Shown piece by piece: positions 1 to 7,883 of a stretch of 8,179 bases of DNA. The notes beneath the pieces were generated by a model, which made no database searches, was not told the DNA's origin, and was given only the letters and a program-made list of their open reading frames with translations. Source of the DNA: Anaerolineales bacterium UBA3001 (GTDB lineage Bacteria > Chloroflexota > Anaerolineae > Anaerolineales > UBA11657); contig DDZT01000099.1 of NCBI GenBank assembly GCA_002346435.1, forward strand, positions 1-8,179. The letters run 5' to 3'. Positions within the stretch are counted from its first letter, which is position 1, and the number at the start of each line of letters is the position of its first letter. The position numbers were made by a program, and so were the translations under genes.

Positions 1-205
1 CGACAGTCATCACAAAAAATACCAATATCTGCCCATCTAGTGCTCCAAACTGACGCGAATAAGCTACAAAAACCAGATTGGCTGAGTTGAGCATCAGTTC
101 TATTGCCATAAAAAGAATTATCGCATTGCGACGTAATAGCACACCAGCAATACCTATAGCAAACAATATTGCAGAAAGAGCAAGGTAATAAGAAGTTGGT
201 ATCAT
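1..205 (-). CDS. nuoK: NADH-quinone oxidoreductase subunit K (partial, 3' end outside window)
   Basis: This is a small membrane subunit of complex I, related to the Mrp antiporter protein MrpC, and it forms part of the proton path between NuoH/NuoJ/NuoA and the antiporter-like subunits. The first 68 codons are present; the gene runs off the window at base 1 (family length is about 100 residues). The protein begins MIPTSYYLALSAILF and shows hydrophobic segments at about residues 3-23, 27-47 and from 56 on. Glu36, in the string MAIELMLNSANL, aligns with the essential membrane glutamate E36 of E. coli NuoK; the second one (E72) would lie beyond the window. The DGQILVFFVMTV string is also typical of the family. 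The ATG overlaps the nuoJ stop as ATGA, and an AAGG lies 5 bases upstream, which supports this start. Confidence 0.96.
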   Translation of the reverse strand, partial: MIPTSYYLALSAILFAIGIAGVLLRRNAIILFMAIELMLNSANLVFVAYSRQFGALDGQILVFFVMTV

Positions 206-753
206 AAGCGCCTTGATTTTCGAATCCGCCTACGTTGCTTACGTACACCAGTCAAAACAACCGCGCCCACCATCGCAGCTAAAAGCAGAATTGAAGTAGC
301 TTCAAATGGAAATAGGTATTTTTGAAACAATAAGGTTCCAATAGCAGAAGGACTCCCATAACCAGATGTATTTTGCATTAAATCCGACCCAGTACTAACT
401 CCTTGTCCTAACACCACATAGAACGAAATCGACAACAATAATATGATTAGTACTATACTAAGTGGCTTCTGCCACAATAAATTGTGGCTGGTTGGTTTCA
501 TTTGTTCCGCACCCAATAGCATAATCACAAACAAGAACAACACCATGATTGCTCCAGCATAAACAGTCACTTGAGCCATAGCAATAAATGGCGCGCCCAA
601 CAACAAATAAAATGTTGCAACTACACCAAAATTGACCACAAGAAAAAGTGCCGAGTAAATTGCGTTAGAACTGGCCAGCATCCCCAATGCTGCTGCAACA
701 GCAATGACAGCCAACACCAAGAAAATCACTAACTCAGGTATATTTGGTAACAT
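202..753 (-). CDS. nuoJ: NADH-quinone oxidoreductase subunit J
   Basis: This is a membrane subunit of complex I, 183 residues, matching the usual length of about 170-200. Five hydrophobic segments can be seen at about residues 8-28, 31-52, 56-80, 94-116 and 148-170. The third contains VTVYAGAIMVLFLFVIMLL (62-80), the most conserved stretch of the family; in solved structures this helix carries the pi-bulge linked to coupling of quinone reduction to proton transfer. The last 13 residues are strongly basic (7 Arg, 2 Lys), which by the positive-inside rule suggests a cytoplasmic tail. The ATG lies 4 bases after the nuoI stop. The nearest good ribosome-binding motif, GGAGG at 769-773, is 15 bases upstream, further than ideal, so initiation probably also depends on translation of nuoI. 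The stop overlaps the nuoK start by 4 bases. Confidence 0.96.
   Translation of the reverse strand: MLPNIPELVIFLVLAVIAVAAALGMLASSNAIYSALFLVVNFGVVATFYLLLGAPFIAMAQVTVYAGAIMVLFLFVIMLLGAEQMKPTSHNLLWQKPLSIVLIILLLSISFYVVLGQGVSTGSDLMQNTSGYGSPSAIGTLLFQKYLFPFEATSILLLAAMVGAVVLTGVRKQRRRIRKSRRL
211..214 (-). promoter_or_regulatory. Ribosome-binding site of nuoK inside nuoJ
   Basis: AAGG lies 5 bases before the nuoK ATG, within the codons for the arginine-rich end of NuoJ. The motif is short, so it is only moderate support for the nuoK start; the ATGA overlap is the stronger argument. Confidence 0.45.
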
Positions 754-757
754 TTAT

Positions 758-1258
758 TTAAGATGGATCCTCCATATCTGGAATAGCACGATCAAATTCA
801 CCTTTCTCCACTTCCATTGGTGTAATATCTGATCCTTCTACTGAAGGTACAAGAAGTCTATCTTTTACATAGATTGCGCTTTCACGATCGTAATAAGACA
901 ATTCATAATCATGCTCTAGCACTATGGCCTCGGTCGGACAAGCATCTTCACAGTAACCGCAAAAAATACACCTAAGCATGTTAATCTCATATACAGAAGC
1001 ATAACGCTCACCTGGGGAATACCGTACTGCATCGGTATTCTCTGATGCTTCAACAAATATTGCATCTGCTGGACAAGCAGCTGCACACAGCGAACAACCA
1101 ATGCATTTTTCTAAACCATTTTCATAACGCTTAAGTACATGGCGCCCCTTAAAACGTGGTCTGACAGTCCGAGTTTCCTCTGGATATTCAATTGTGATCC
1201 TAGGTTGAAAAGCATGCTTTAAAGTTGTAGCCAGACCTTTCATAATTTCGGTTACCAT
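758..1258 (-). CDS. nuoI: NADH-quinone oxidoreductase subunit I (2x[4Fe-4S] ferredoxin-type)
   Basis: This peripheral subunit of 166 residues carries clusters N6a and N6b and passes electrons from NuoG to N2 in NuoB. Two ferredoxin motifs are complete: C52-x2-C55-x2-C58-x3-C62 (CIGCSLCAAACP) and C97-x2-C100-x2-C103-x3-C107 (CIFCGYCEDACP). The N-terminal part (about 1-45), including the helix MKGLATTLKHAF and the RPRFKGRH string before the first motif, is characteristic of NuoI and separates it from other 8Fe ferredoxins. After about residue 135 the acidic C-terminal tail is poorly conserved in the family, and I cannot assign it a role. The ATG is chosen because a full AGGAGG lies 8 bases upstream, overlapping the nuoH stop. 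It is the best ribosome-binding site in the window. The stop TAA lies 4 bases before nuoJ. Confidence 0.97.
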   Translation of the reverse strand: MVTEIMKGLATTLKHAFQPRITIEYPEETRTVRPRFKGRHVLKRYENGLEKCIGCSLCAAACPADAIFVEASENTDAVRYSPGERYASVYEINMLRCIFCGYCEDACPTEAIVLEHDYELSYYDRESAIYVKDRLLVPSVEGSDITPMEVEKGEFDRAIPDMEDPS

Positions 1259-1266
1259 ATCAATAA

Positions 1267-1272
1267 CCTCCT
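1267..1272 (-). promoter_or_regulatory. Ribosome-binding site of nuoI
   Basis: A perfect AGGAGG lies 8 bases before the nuoI ATG in the 12-base gap after nuoH, and shares two bases with the nuoH stop codon TAG. It fixes the nuoI start and lets nuoI be initiated without a start-stop overlap, unlike most other junctions here. Confidence 0.8.
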
Positions 1273-2272
1273 AACCAACAAAAACTATCACCACTGCAGT
1301 AATGACAACATTGAAAAGCGCTAGTGGGAGCAACACTTTCCAACCAAAAGCCATAAGTTGATCATAACGCAACCTAGGTAATGTTAATCGTATCCATATC
1401 ATTAAAAACAAGAAACCAACTGTTTTTATTGCGAAATACAAGATACCAAGCCATGGCAGTTTGTCCACAAATGGACCTAAATAACCTCCAAAAAAAAGTG
1501 TGGTAGCAATTGCACTAACTGCAACCATCTTAATGTACTCACCCATAAAAAATAGGGAAAATTTCATCCCAGAGTACTCCGTGAAATACCCTGCAGTCAA
1601 TTCTTGTTCTGCTTCAGGCATATCGAAAGGAGCTCTATTCAACTCTGCCAAACCGGCAATCAGGAAAATCATCGCTCCCAATGGCTGCCAAAGCACATAC
1701 CATGTACTCGATTGTTGAGCTTGAACAATACCCTGAAGACTCAATGTCCCAGCTAACATGATAGGTCCAATAATAGAAAGACCTAATGCTATCTCATAGC
1801 TTATCATTTGAGCAGACGCGCGTAGACCACCAAGCAATGCATATTTATTGGCCGATGACCAGCCCGCTAACACAATGCCATACACTGCCACTGAAGCTAT
1901 AGCCAAAATATATAGAAGTCCTACATTCAAATCAGTAATACCCAGCCGTATAGTTCTTCCAAACAGCTCTACATCCGGACCTAATGGTATAACTGCCACA
2001 ATCACTATAGCTGGTATCATCGTCAGTATAGGAGCCAAAAAGAATAGCACTTTATCTGCTCCAGCAGGCATCACCTCTTCCTTAAATATAAGCTTGATGC
2101 CATCCGCTGCTGGCTGCAGCAATCCCCAAGGTCCTACTCTATTAGGCCCCTTCCGAACCTGCATTAAAGCCGCAATCTTTCGTTCCGCAAAGGTAAGATA
2201 AGCAAATGCAGTTAGCAATACAAATGCAATGAGTGCACTTTTGATAAGAGCTTCAATTACAATGCCTATCAT
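1271..2272 (-). CDS. nuoH: NADH-quinone oxidoreductase subunit H
   Basis: This is the membrane subunit (ND1 homologue) that anchors the peripheral arm and forms much of the quinone-access chamber. At 333 residues it matches the family length, with about eight hydrophobic segments (for example near 5-27, 74-98, 114-136, 160-180, 194-212, 240-263, 273-297 and 311-332). Conserved loop motifs are intact: AERKIAALMQVRKGPNRVGP (29-48), SYEIALGLS (158-166), and the acidic loop ELNRAPFDMPEAEQEL (210-225) followed by AGYFTEYSGMKF, with glutamates at 210, 220, 222, 224 and 232. WIRLTLPRLRYDQLM (293-307) is the usual C-terminal signature. A Leu stands at 211, where I recall Thr or Ala in many homologues; this looks like ordinary variation. 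The ATG overlaps the nuoG stop as ATGA with only a weak AAGA-type motif upstream, so translation is probably coupled to nuoG. Confidence 0.97.
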   Translation of the reverse strand: MIGIVIEALIKSALIAFVLLTAFAYLTFAERKIAALMQVRKGPNRVGPWGLLQPAADGIKLIFKEEVMPAGADKVLFFLAPILTMIPAIVIVAVIPLGPDVELFGRTIRLGITDLNVGLLYILAIASVAVYGIVLAGWSSANKYALLGGLRASAQMISYEIALGLSIIGPIMLAGTLSLQGIVQAQQSSTWYVLWQPLGAMIFLIAGLAELNRAPFDMPEAEQELTAGYFTEYSGMKFSLFFMGEYIKMVAVSAIATTLFFGGYLGPFVDKLPWLGILYFAIKTVGFLFLMIWIRLTLPRLRYDQLMAFGWKVLLPLALFNVVITAVVIVFVG

Positions 2273-4815
2273 TCTTTTGAACCATGATCAATTGTATTTA
2301 TATTTACCGGTACAACACCTCGCAACATTGGTCCATCCATACTACGAGGAATTAGCACTGCTCCCTGCGGAACATCATTGCTAACACGTGCTATTAATTC
2401 CCGTTCTTTGCCATTTAAAATGAGTGATACCATGTCCCCATCAGTAACATTATGTGTCAAAGCATCGCCAACATTTATTTCAATGTAAGGATCTGATATC
2501 CTAGAATTCATAATTTCAGATTTTACAAATGTACTGCCACGATCATACAAAACTGTCACTGGAACACCTAACAATTCTCCAGTCGCTAAGCCAATTGGAT
2601 CGACATCTCCCGGACTGACAGAAAAACCACTCTCAATCAAGGAAAGAGTTTGTACGCCAAGTCCGCCTGTATTCTGAAATCCGGTACCACCATAATAACT
2701 GTCTTCTCCGCCAATGTCTGGCCATTGCTCTTCCACAGCTGCTAGGTTTTCATAACTTATGTCTCGATACTGTGGTACTTGCAAAGAGATCTGACGCATA
2801 ACAGCAGCAGGACCAGCTGACACATCTCCAACACCCATTTCATTAGCAATTCTTTGGAATATTTCCCAATCCGGTAGCACATTCTCAGAACAAGGAAGCG
2901 CTGGATAGAACCGTTGTACTCGCCGATCACCAGTTGTGTAACTACCTTCCCTTTCAACAAACGCTTGGGCTGGTAGTACTACATCAGCACTAATAGCGGT
3001 CTTGGTTTTGAAAAGTTCGCTAACTACTACGAATGAATTTTCTGGCAAAGGCTCTCCATCACCAACCGGATCTGCACCTGCAAGTAAAATCACATCTGCG
3101 TCTGCAACAAACTCGGTTGCACTCACACCAGCTGGTTTCACTCCCATATCCCATGCACCCTGCGTATTGCAATGTGTCCAAACCGGTATCAAGCCATTAT
3201 CTTTCTTGCCAACATTGCCCTTAGCTATCAAAAGATTGGAGCAAGCTTGTGCTAATGCATTGGATGCAGCATAACTCTGACCTTCACCACCATATATGAT
3301 AATTAGATTTTTGGCTGCTGATATAGCTTTAGCGGCAGCAATCACATCGTCATTATCGTTTGCAGCTATGCTTCCCATTATTCCAGTGTTACCATCAGAA
3401 ACAGCATGACTGAGAGCTAATATAGTCCGCACCTCATCACCGTAGTTGTATCGCACGCAATATTTTGCAATTTTATCAAGCTTGGTCTCGCGCGCATTCG
3501 CCACTATGAGGGCAGCTCTACTCTTATCTAACGATGCGCCCAGCTTAGTTGCCGCTTGTCGTACCTTAAACCACCACAAAGGGGCCTCTTCAGACAAGTC
3601 ACTTGCTATCACCAATATGGCAGTATCTGATCCTAATTTTGCTAAATCAGTGTCCACACCTACTCCTACCTTCTGTACCAAATCACCACCACCCAAAAGT
3701 CCGGGCCACTGCGACACACTACCCTCATTCACTTGAATTAAATTGCGGAAAGCAAAGAGGTCTTCATTAGAAAGTCGTTCGCCTGCAATTCCAGCTATAG
3801 ACCCATTAGATGACTGTAACTTTTCAGATACTAGACCCAATGCAACATCCCAGGAAGTCTCCACCAATTCTCCGTGCCTACGCACCATAGGAGCAGTCAG
3901 ACGATCCGAATTGTTAACAAAATGATGGCCAAACCGACCTTTGTCACAAATCCATATTTCATTTACTTGTTCATTCTGCCTTGGCATAACACGCTTAATT
4001 GACCAATTGCCATCTTGACCACTACGACGTGTATTAATGTGTAAGTTACATCCTACAGGACAATGTGGACATACAGAGGGAGTATGAGCCAACTCCCATG
4101 GTCGTGCACCAAAACGAAAATCAGTTGTTGTCAATGCACCTACAGGACATATATCTGTTGTATTGCCTGAGAAATAACTATCAAATCCTGGGTCTGAATG
4201 CGTGATAATTTGCAATGATCTTCCACGCTCATCAAAACCAATAACAGAATCGCCTACTAGCTCATCCTGAAAACGTGTGCATCTAGCACATTGTATACAC
4301 CGTTCACGATCAAGAAAAATGAGATCGCCCAAAGGAACATGTTTTTCAATATTCATCTTCTCTTCAAGAAGAAAACGAGACTCACTAGAGCCATGACTCA
4401 TAGTAAGGTTCTGTAGTGGACACTCACCACCCTTGTCACAAACTGGACAATCAAGCGGATGGGAAGTCAGTAGAAATTCAACCACATCTTTACGAGCACG
4501 TGTTACTTGCGAAGTAGTTGTACGAATACACATTCCGTCTGACACAACCATAGTACAAGCAGTTTGAAGATTGGGCATCCAATTAATTGTTGGTTGCCCA
4601 TTTTCCTCGAACATCATCTCTCCAGTTTCCTTGTCACGAAGAGGCGTTCCAACCTCTACCAGACACATCCTGCACATACCTACCGGATCCAATTTAGGAT
4701 GATAACAAAAAACTGGGATGTCATTATCAACTCTTTTAGCTGCGTCAACAACTAATGTACCTTTAGGTACAGCAACTTCTTTATCATCAATGTTTACCAG
4801 GATTGATTCAGTCAT
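2269..4815 (-). CDS. nuoG: NADH-quinone oxidoreductase subunit G (Fe-S, molybdopterin-oxidoreductase-like)
   Basis: This is the largest peripheral subunit, 848 residues from the ATG, and it wires NuoF/NuoE to NuoI. Cluster ligands in order: [2Fe-2S] N1b at C37, C48, C51, C87; N5 at H119, C123, C126, C132 (HPLDCPVCDKGGEC); N4 at C173, C176, C179, C223; and N7 at C249, C252, C256, C290. From about residue 300 it follows the molybdopterin oxidoreductase fold, with a C-terminal beta-barrel-like domain (about 730-848). In this family that region is a relic that binds no molybdopterin. The usual length is about 780-910 residues. Start choice is uncertain: a GTG at 4824, directly after the nuoF stop, would add three residues (MTL). 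Neither start has a good ribosome-binding motif, and I prefer the ATG at 4815. The stop overlaps nuoH by 4 bases. Many cluster-flanking strings resemble Chloroflexota NuoG from memory. Confidence 0.96.
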   Translation of the reverse strand: MTESILVNIDDKEVAVPKGTLVVDAAKRVDNDIPVFCYHPKLDPVGMCRMCLVEVGTPLRDKETGEMMFEENGQPTINWMPNLQTACTMVVSDGMCIRTTTSQVTRARKDVVEFLLTSHPLDCPVCDKGGECPLQNLTMSHGSSESRFLLEEKMNIEKHVPLGDLIFLDRERCIQCARCTRFQDELVGDSVIGFDERGRSLQIITHSDPGFDSYFSGNTTDICPVGALTTTDFRFGARPWELAHTPSVCPHCPVGCNLHINTRRSGQDGNWSIKRVMPRQNEQVNEIWICDKGRFGHHFVNNSDRLTAPMVRRHGELVETSWDVALGLVSEKLQSSNGSIAGIAGERLSNEDLFAFRNLIQVNEGSVSQWPGLLGGGDLVQKVGVGVDTDLAKLGSDTAILVIASDLSEEAPLWWFKVRQAATKLGASLDKSRAALIVANARETKLDKIAKYCVRYNYGDEVRTILALSHAVSDGNTGIMGSIAANDNDDVIAAAKAISAAKNLIIIYGGEGQSYAASNALAQACSNLLIAKGNVGKKDNGLIPVWTHCNTQGAWDMGVKPAGVSATEFVADADVILLAGADPVGDGEPLPENSFVVVSELFKTKTAISADVVLPAQAFVEREGSYTTGDRRVQRFYPALPCSENVLPDWEIFQRIANEMGVGDVSAGPAAVMRQISLQVPQYRDISYENLAAVEEQWPDIGGEDSYYGGTGFQNTGGLGVQTLSLIESGFSVSPGDVDPIGLATGELLGVPVTVLYDRGSTFVKSEIMNSRISDPYIEINVGDALTHNVTDGDMVSLILNGKERELIARVSNDVPQGAVLIPRSMDGPMLRGVVPVNINTIDHGSKE

Positions 4816-4824
4816 AAGCGTCAC

Positions 4825-6111
4825 TTATTTTGTATTGGAATCATCTTTGCCATTAACTGCAGTAGCTATATGTAAATTAAAATCTTGCTGAAACAATTCG
4901 ATGCCAGAGAAAACTGCACTAGTGGCAAAATCACCTAATGGACAAAGACACTTTCCAACAACCTGTTGTGCTACTTCTCCTAATAAATCTACGTCAGCTT
5001 GCTCAGCCTTATCACTATTAATGCGGCCAAGCAAATGATACATCCAATAAGTACCCTCGCGACAAGGCGTGCATTTACCACACGATTCATGCTCAAAAAA
5101 TTTCATAGTCTTCAGTGCCGCCCAACTTATATCTACAGTTTCATCAAGCAAAATGATGGAAGCAGAACCGAGTTGGGAACCAATCTTGGGTATATCTTCA
5201 TACGTCAATGGAGTATCAAGTACTTCATCACTTGCAGGTAAAAATGGAGCAGATGCTCCAGATGGCATAATAGCTTTTAGAGCTTTGTCATCTCGTATAC
5301 CACCAGCTAAGTCAAAAATCAGTTCTCGGAATGTAATACCCAATGGAGTCTCATAATTGCCTGGGTGTTTAGCGTGTCCCGAAAGACACATTATCTTTGG
5401 TCCGCAGCTTTTTTCAGTGCCAATCGATTTATACCATTCAGGCCCACGAGAAATTATAAGAGGGACATTTGTCAATGTCTCAGTATTATTTACCACAGTA
5501 GGTAATTGATACAAACCACGATCAGCTGGAAAAGGTGGTTTAAGACGTGGTTGTCCTAATTTACCTTCAATTGACTCAAGCAAAGCAGATTCCTCACCAC
5601 AAATATAAGCTCCAGCACCAAGATGATGGTTTATCTGCAATGAATAATCAGTATCAAAAATCCGTCTACCTAGTAAACCTCTATCATTTAACTGCCGAAC
5701 TTTAGATTCTAGAACCTGAGTAAGCTCCCAAAACTCCCCCCGACAGTAGTTATATGCTACTTCCGCTTGAGCAGCATAAGCACAAATCATTAGTCCTTCT
5801 AAAAACTGGAACGGATTTTGCTCCATTATCTCTCTATCCTTAAATGTGCCAGGTTCTGACTCGTCTGAATTAGCAACAACATATCGTGGGAATCGGTCTG
5901 AGAGAAAAGACCACTTTACTCCAGTAGGAAAACCTGCTCCACCCCTACCGCGTAGACCAGAAGCTTTTACAATGTCGATAACTTCCTGTGGAGTCATCGT
6001 AGTTACAACTCTCTCATACGCTTCAAATCCACCCAAACTCAGATAGGTATCTAAATCTGCAATGTTTTCTTCACCACGATTGCGATGACGTAACAATAGA
6101 TACTCAGTCAT
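4825..6111 (-). CDS. nuoF: NADH-quinone oxidoreductase subunit F (NADH- and FMN-binding)
   Basis: This subunit oxidises NADH, passes electrons through FMN, and carries cluster N3. It is 428 residues, the normal length. The NADH/FMN-site glycine motif GRGGAGFPTG is at 55-64, followed by NSDESEPGTFKDR (81-93) and GAGAYICGEESALLESIEG (165-183). The N3 ligands are C344, C347 and C350 in ESCGKCTPCREG and C390 in LCPLGD; C388 is an additional cysteine two residues before the fourth ligand, which I do not recall as conserved. The SLBB-like region precedes the C-terminal cluster domain, as expected. The ATG overlaps the nuoE stop as ATGA, with AGAAGG 6 bases upstream (6118-6123), so the start is well supported. 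The stop TAA is next to the alternative GTG start of nuoG. Presence of this gene with nuoE and nuoG shows an NADH-using enzyme rather than the shorter ferredoxin- or F420-linked forms. Confidence 0.97.
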   Translation of the reverse strand: MTEYLLLRHRNRGEENIADLDTYLSLGGFEAYERVVTTMTPQEVIDIVKASGLRGRGGAGFPTGVKWSFLSDRFPRYVVANSDESEPGTFKDREIMEQNPFQFLEGLMICAYAAQAEVAYNYCRGEFWELTQVLESKVRQLNDRGLLGRRIFDTDYSLQINHHLGAGAYICGEESALLESIEGKLGQPRLKPPFPADRGLYQLPTVVNNTETLTNVPLIISRGPEWYKSIGTEKSCGPKIMCLSGHAKHPGNYETPLGITFRELIFDLAGGIRDDKALKAIMPSGASAPFLPASDEVLDTPLTYEDIPKIGSQLGSASIILLDETVDISWAALKTMKFFEHESCGKCTPCREGTYWMYHLLGRINSDKAEQADVDLLGEVAQQVVGKCLCPLGDFATSAVFSGIELFQQDFNLHIATAVNGKDDSNTK

Positions 6112-6650
6112 TCAGCACCTTCTGGACTTTTATCAATCTCAGCATTTCCTAATTGTTCAATTACTGCCTGTACATCGGAAATAGTCTGACGCTCGTGGTA
6201 AGTGATACCATCGCCATTTTGTACTTGGAACATTGGTGCTTTGTCACAAGCCGCCAAACACATAACCGACTCAACAGTAAACTCACCATCCTCTGTTGTT
6301 TCACCTAACTTCACACCTAATTTTTCACACACTTTGTCAGCAAAATCATCTGCACCCCGCAAAGCACATGGAAGATCAGTGCAGATTTGTATTCGATTTT
6401 TCCCTCCAGAGTGTGAATAATAAAGTGTGTAAAATCCAACAATGGAAGCCACCTGAGTAATTGAAATATCTAAGATTTGGGCAATTTCACTCATCACAGA
6501 CACAGTTGCCTGCAAACCTTCCTTCTGCGAAAGAAAAAGAAGAGGCATCACTGCTGACCGCTTTTGATCATCTGGATAACGCTTCAGTATATCTTTTACT
6601 TCAGCAGAATATCTAGTACGTAGTGTCTGATTTGCTGTATTAGAACTCAC
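6108..6650 (-). CDS. nuoE: NADH-quinone oxidoreductase subunit E ([2Fe-2S] thioredoxin-like)
   Basis: This 180-residue peripheral subunit pairs with NuoF and holds the [2Fe-2S] cluster N1a, close to the FMN. The N-terminal helical part (about 10-75) ends in GFYTLYY, the family's usual lead into the thioredoxin-like domain. The cluster ligands are C90 and C95 (CTDLPC, C-x4-C) and C131 and C135 (CLAAC, C-x3-C), the canonical spacing. The start is a GTG overlapping the nuoD stop as GTGA. AGGAG (6661-6665) lies 10 bases upstream, a little far but usable, and no ATG occurs near the N terminus, so GTG is the best choice. The last 15 or so residues are acidic and unconserved. The stop overlaps nuoF by 4 bases. 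The length is slightly above the 155-170 often seen, because of the two tails. Confidence 0.96.
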   Translation of the reverse strand: MSSNTANQTLRTRYSAEVKDILKRYPDDQKRSAVMPLLFLSQKEGLQATVSVMSEIAQILDISITQVASIVGFYTLYYSHSGGKNRIQICTDLPCALRGADDFADKVCEKLGVKLGETTEDGEFTVESVMCLAACDKAPMFQVQNGDGITYHERQTISDVQAVIEQLGNAEIDKSPEGAE

Positions 6651-7882
6651 CGGTCTACATCTCCTAGAACGATATCTATCGAACCAATCATTGCCACAAG
6701 GTCGGCCACTAGATACCCTTCAGACATAAACGATAAAGATTGTAGATTATGAAATGATGGAGTACGAAAGTGAACTCTACCAGGCTTCGGACTACCATCA
6801 CCAACTAAGCAACAACCTAGTTCTCCTCTCGGTGACTCAGTCGCTACATACACCTCACCTTTCGGAGCCGAAAAACCTTCCGTCCAGTATTTAAAATGGT
6901 GAATCACAGCCTCCATACTATTACCTAGCTCTGAACGCGGGGGTGGACTATATTTACGATCATCCGTAATAACTGGACCGGGCTCTAATTTATCTAAAGC
7001 TTGCTTTATTATCCTCATAGACTCGTGAAATTCACGCATACGCACTCGATAACGAGCATATACATCACAACCATCTTCTAGAGGAACATCAAAATCATAT
7101 TCGTCGTACCCACTATATGGCATAGCTCTACGAACATCATAGTTAATACCAGAACCACGCAATGAAGAACCTGTCATACCTCGTTCCACAGCATCAGACG
7201 GATCAATAATACCGATATCAATTGTGCGTCGCATGAACAAAGGATTGCGTGTCAACATTCGCTCATAGTCTGCCAGTTTTTCCGGCAAATAGTCGAGAAA
7301 TCGATTTACAGCAGGAACAAATTCATCCGGAACATCCCTCCACACCCCACCAGGACGAATATATGAAGTCATCATACGCTGGCCGCCAATCATCTCGAAA
7401 ATATCTAATAAGTTTTCTCGATCACGGAAGCAGTATATAAGAACACTACTGGCATTAAGATCCATAGCGGAAGTACCCAACCATACCAAATGAGATGCAA
7501 TACGTTGTAACTCTGCACAAATTACTCTGATTACTTGAGCTCGTTTAGGCACTTCAATATTACAAAGTTTCTCAATTGCTAAACAATATGTAAGATTATT
7601 ACCTAAATTGTTTAGATAATCCATACGATCTGTCATAACAAGAGCTTTGAGATATGTTTTTGCCTCCATGTTCTTCTCTATGCCAGTGTGGAGAAATCCC
7701 ACGTCAGGCACACAGCGTACTACCTCTTCACCATCCAACTCTAAAATTAGACGCAACACACCATGAGTGCTAGGATGCTGCGGTCCAAGATTGAGTACCA
7801 TCGTCTCGCCTGTTTGAGCCTTATCACTAAACAGTGTTTTAAGTTCATCCAAAGTCGTTTCTAATTTTCGAACCTGACTCAT
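6647..7882 (-). CDS. nuoD: NADH-quinone oxidoreductase subunit D (49 kDa-type)
   Basis: This peripheral subunit forms the quinone-reduction site with NuoB and derives from the large subunit of [NiFe] hydrogenases. It is 411 residues from the chosen ATG. GPQHPSTHGVLR (33-44) holds H40, and MDYL (87-90) holds Y89; these align with H38 and Y87 of Thermus Nqo4, which bind the quinone head group. D141 in the SAMDLNAS stretch aligns with Thermus D139. The protein ends in GDVDR, the invariant family terminus. The reading frame stays open 35 codons further upstream, but that part lies inside nuoC in another frame; an ATG at 7897 (MPRND) is possible. The 7882 ATG is preferred because AAGGA lies 5 bases before it and it begins one base after the nuoC stop. 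C357-C358 and G368 replace residues I remember as mostly aromatic. Confidence 0.96.
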   Translation of the reverse strand: MSQVRKLETTLDELKTLFSDKAQTGETMVLNLGPQHPSTHGVLRLILELDGEEVVRCVPDVGFLHTGIEKNMEAKTYLKALVMTDRMDYLNNLGNNLTYCLAIEKLCNIEVPKRAQVIRVICAELQRIASHLVWLGTSAMDLNASSVLIYCFRDRENLLDIFEMIGGQRMMTSYIRPGGVWRDVPDEFVPAVNRFLDYLPEKLADYERMLTRNPLFMRRTIDIGIIDPSDAVERGMTGSSLRGSGINYDVRRAMPYSGYDEYDFDVPLEDGCDVYARYRVRMREFHESMRIIKQALDKLEPGPVITDDRKYSPPPRSELGNSMEAVIHHFKYWTEGFSAPKGEVYVATESPRGELGCCLVGDGSPKPGRVHFRTPSFHNLQSLSFMSEGYLVADLVAMIGSIDIVLGDVDR

Positions 7883-7883
7883 A

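Noticed and set aside
1848..2201. Plus-strand open frame of 117 codons opposite nuoH
   Set aside because: It lies entirely antisense to a well-conserved nuoH, has no recognisable domain, and its composition is that expected of a shadow frame.
2757..2960. Minus-strand 67-codon frame inside nuoG
   Set aside because: It is out of frame within an intact nuoG that continues through this stretch without interruption.
3002..3736. Plus-strand open frames of 60-96 codons opposite nuoG
   Set aside because: They overlap each other in different frames and lie opposite conserved NuoG sequence, with no family resemblance and no coherent operon placement.
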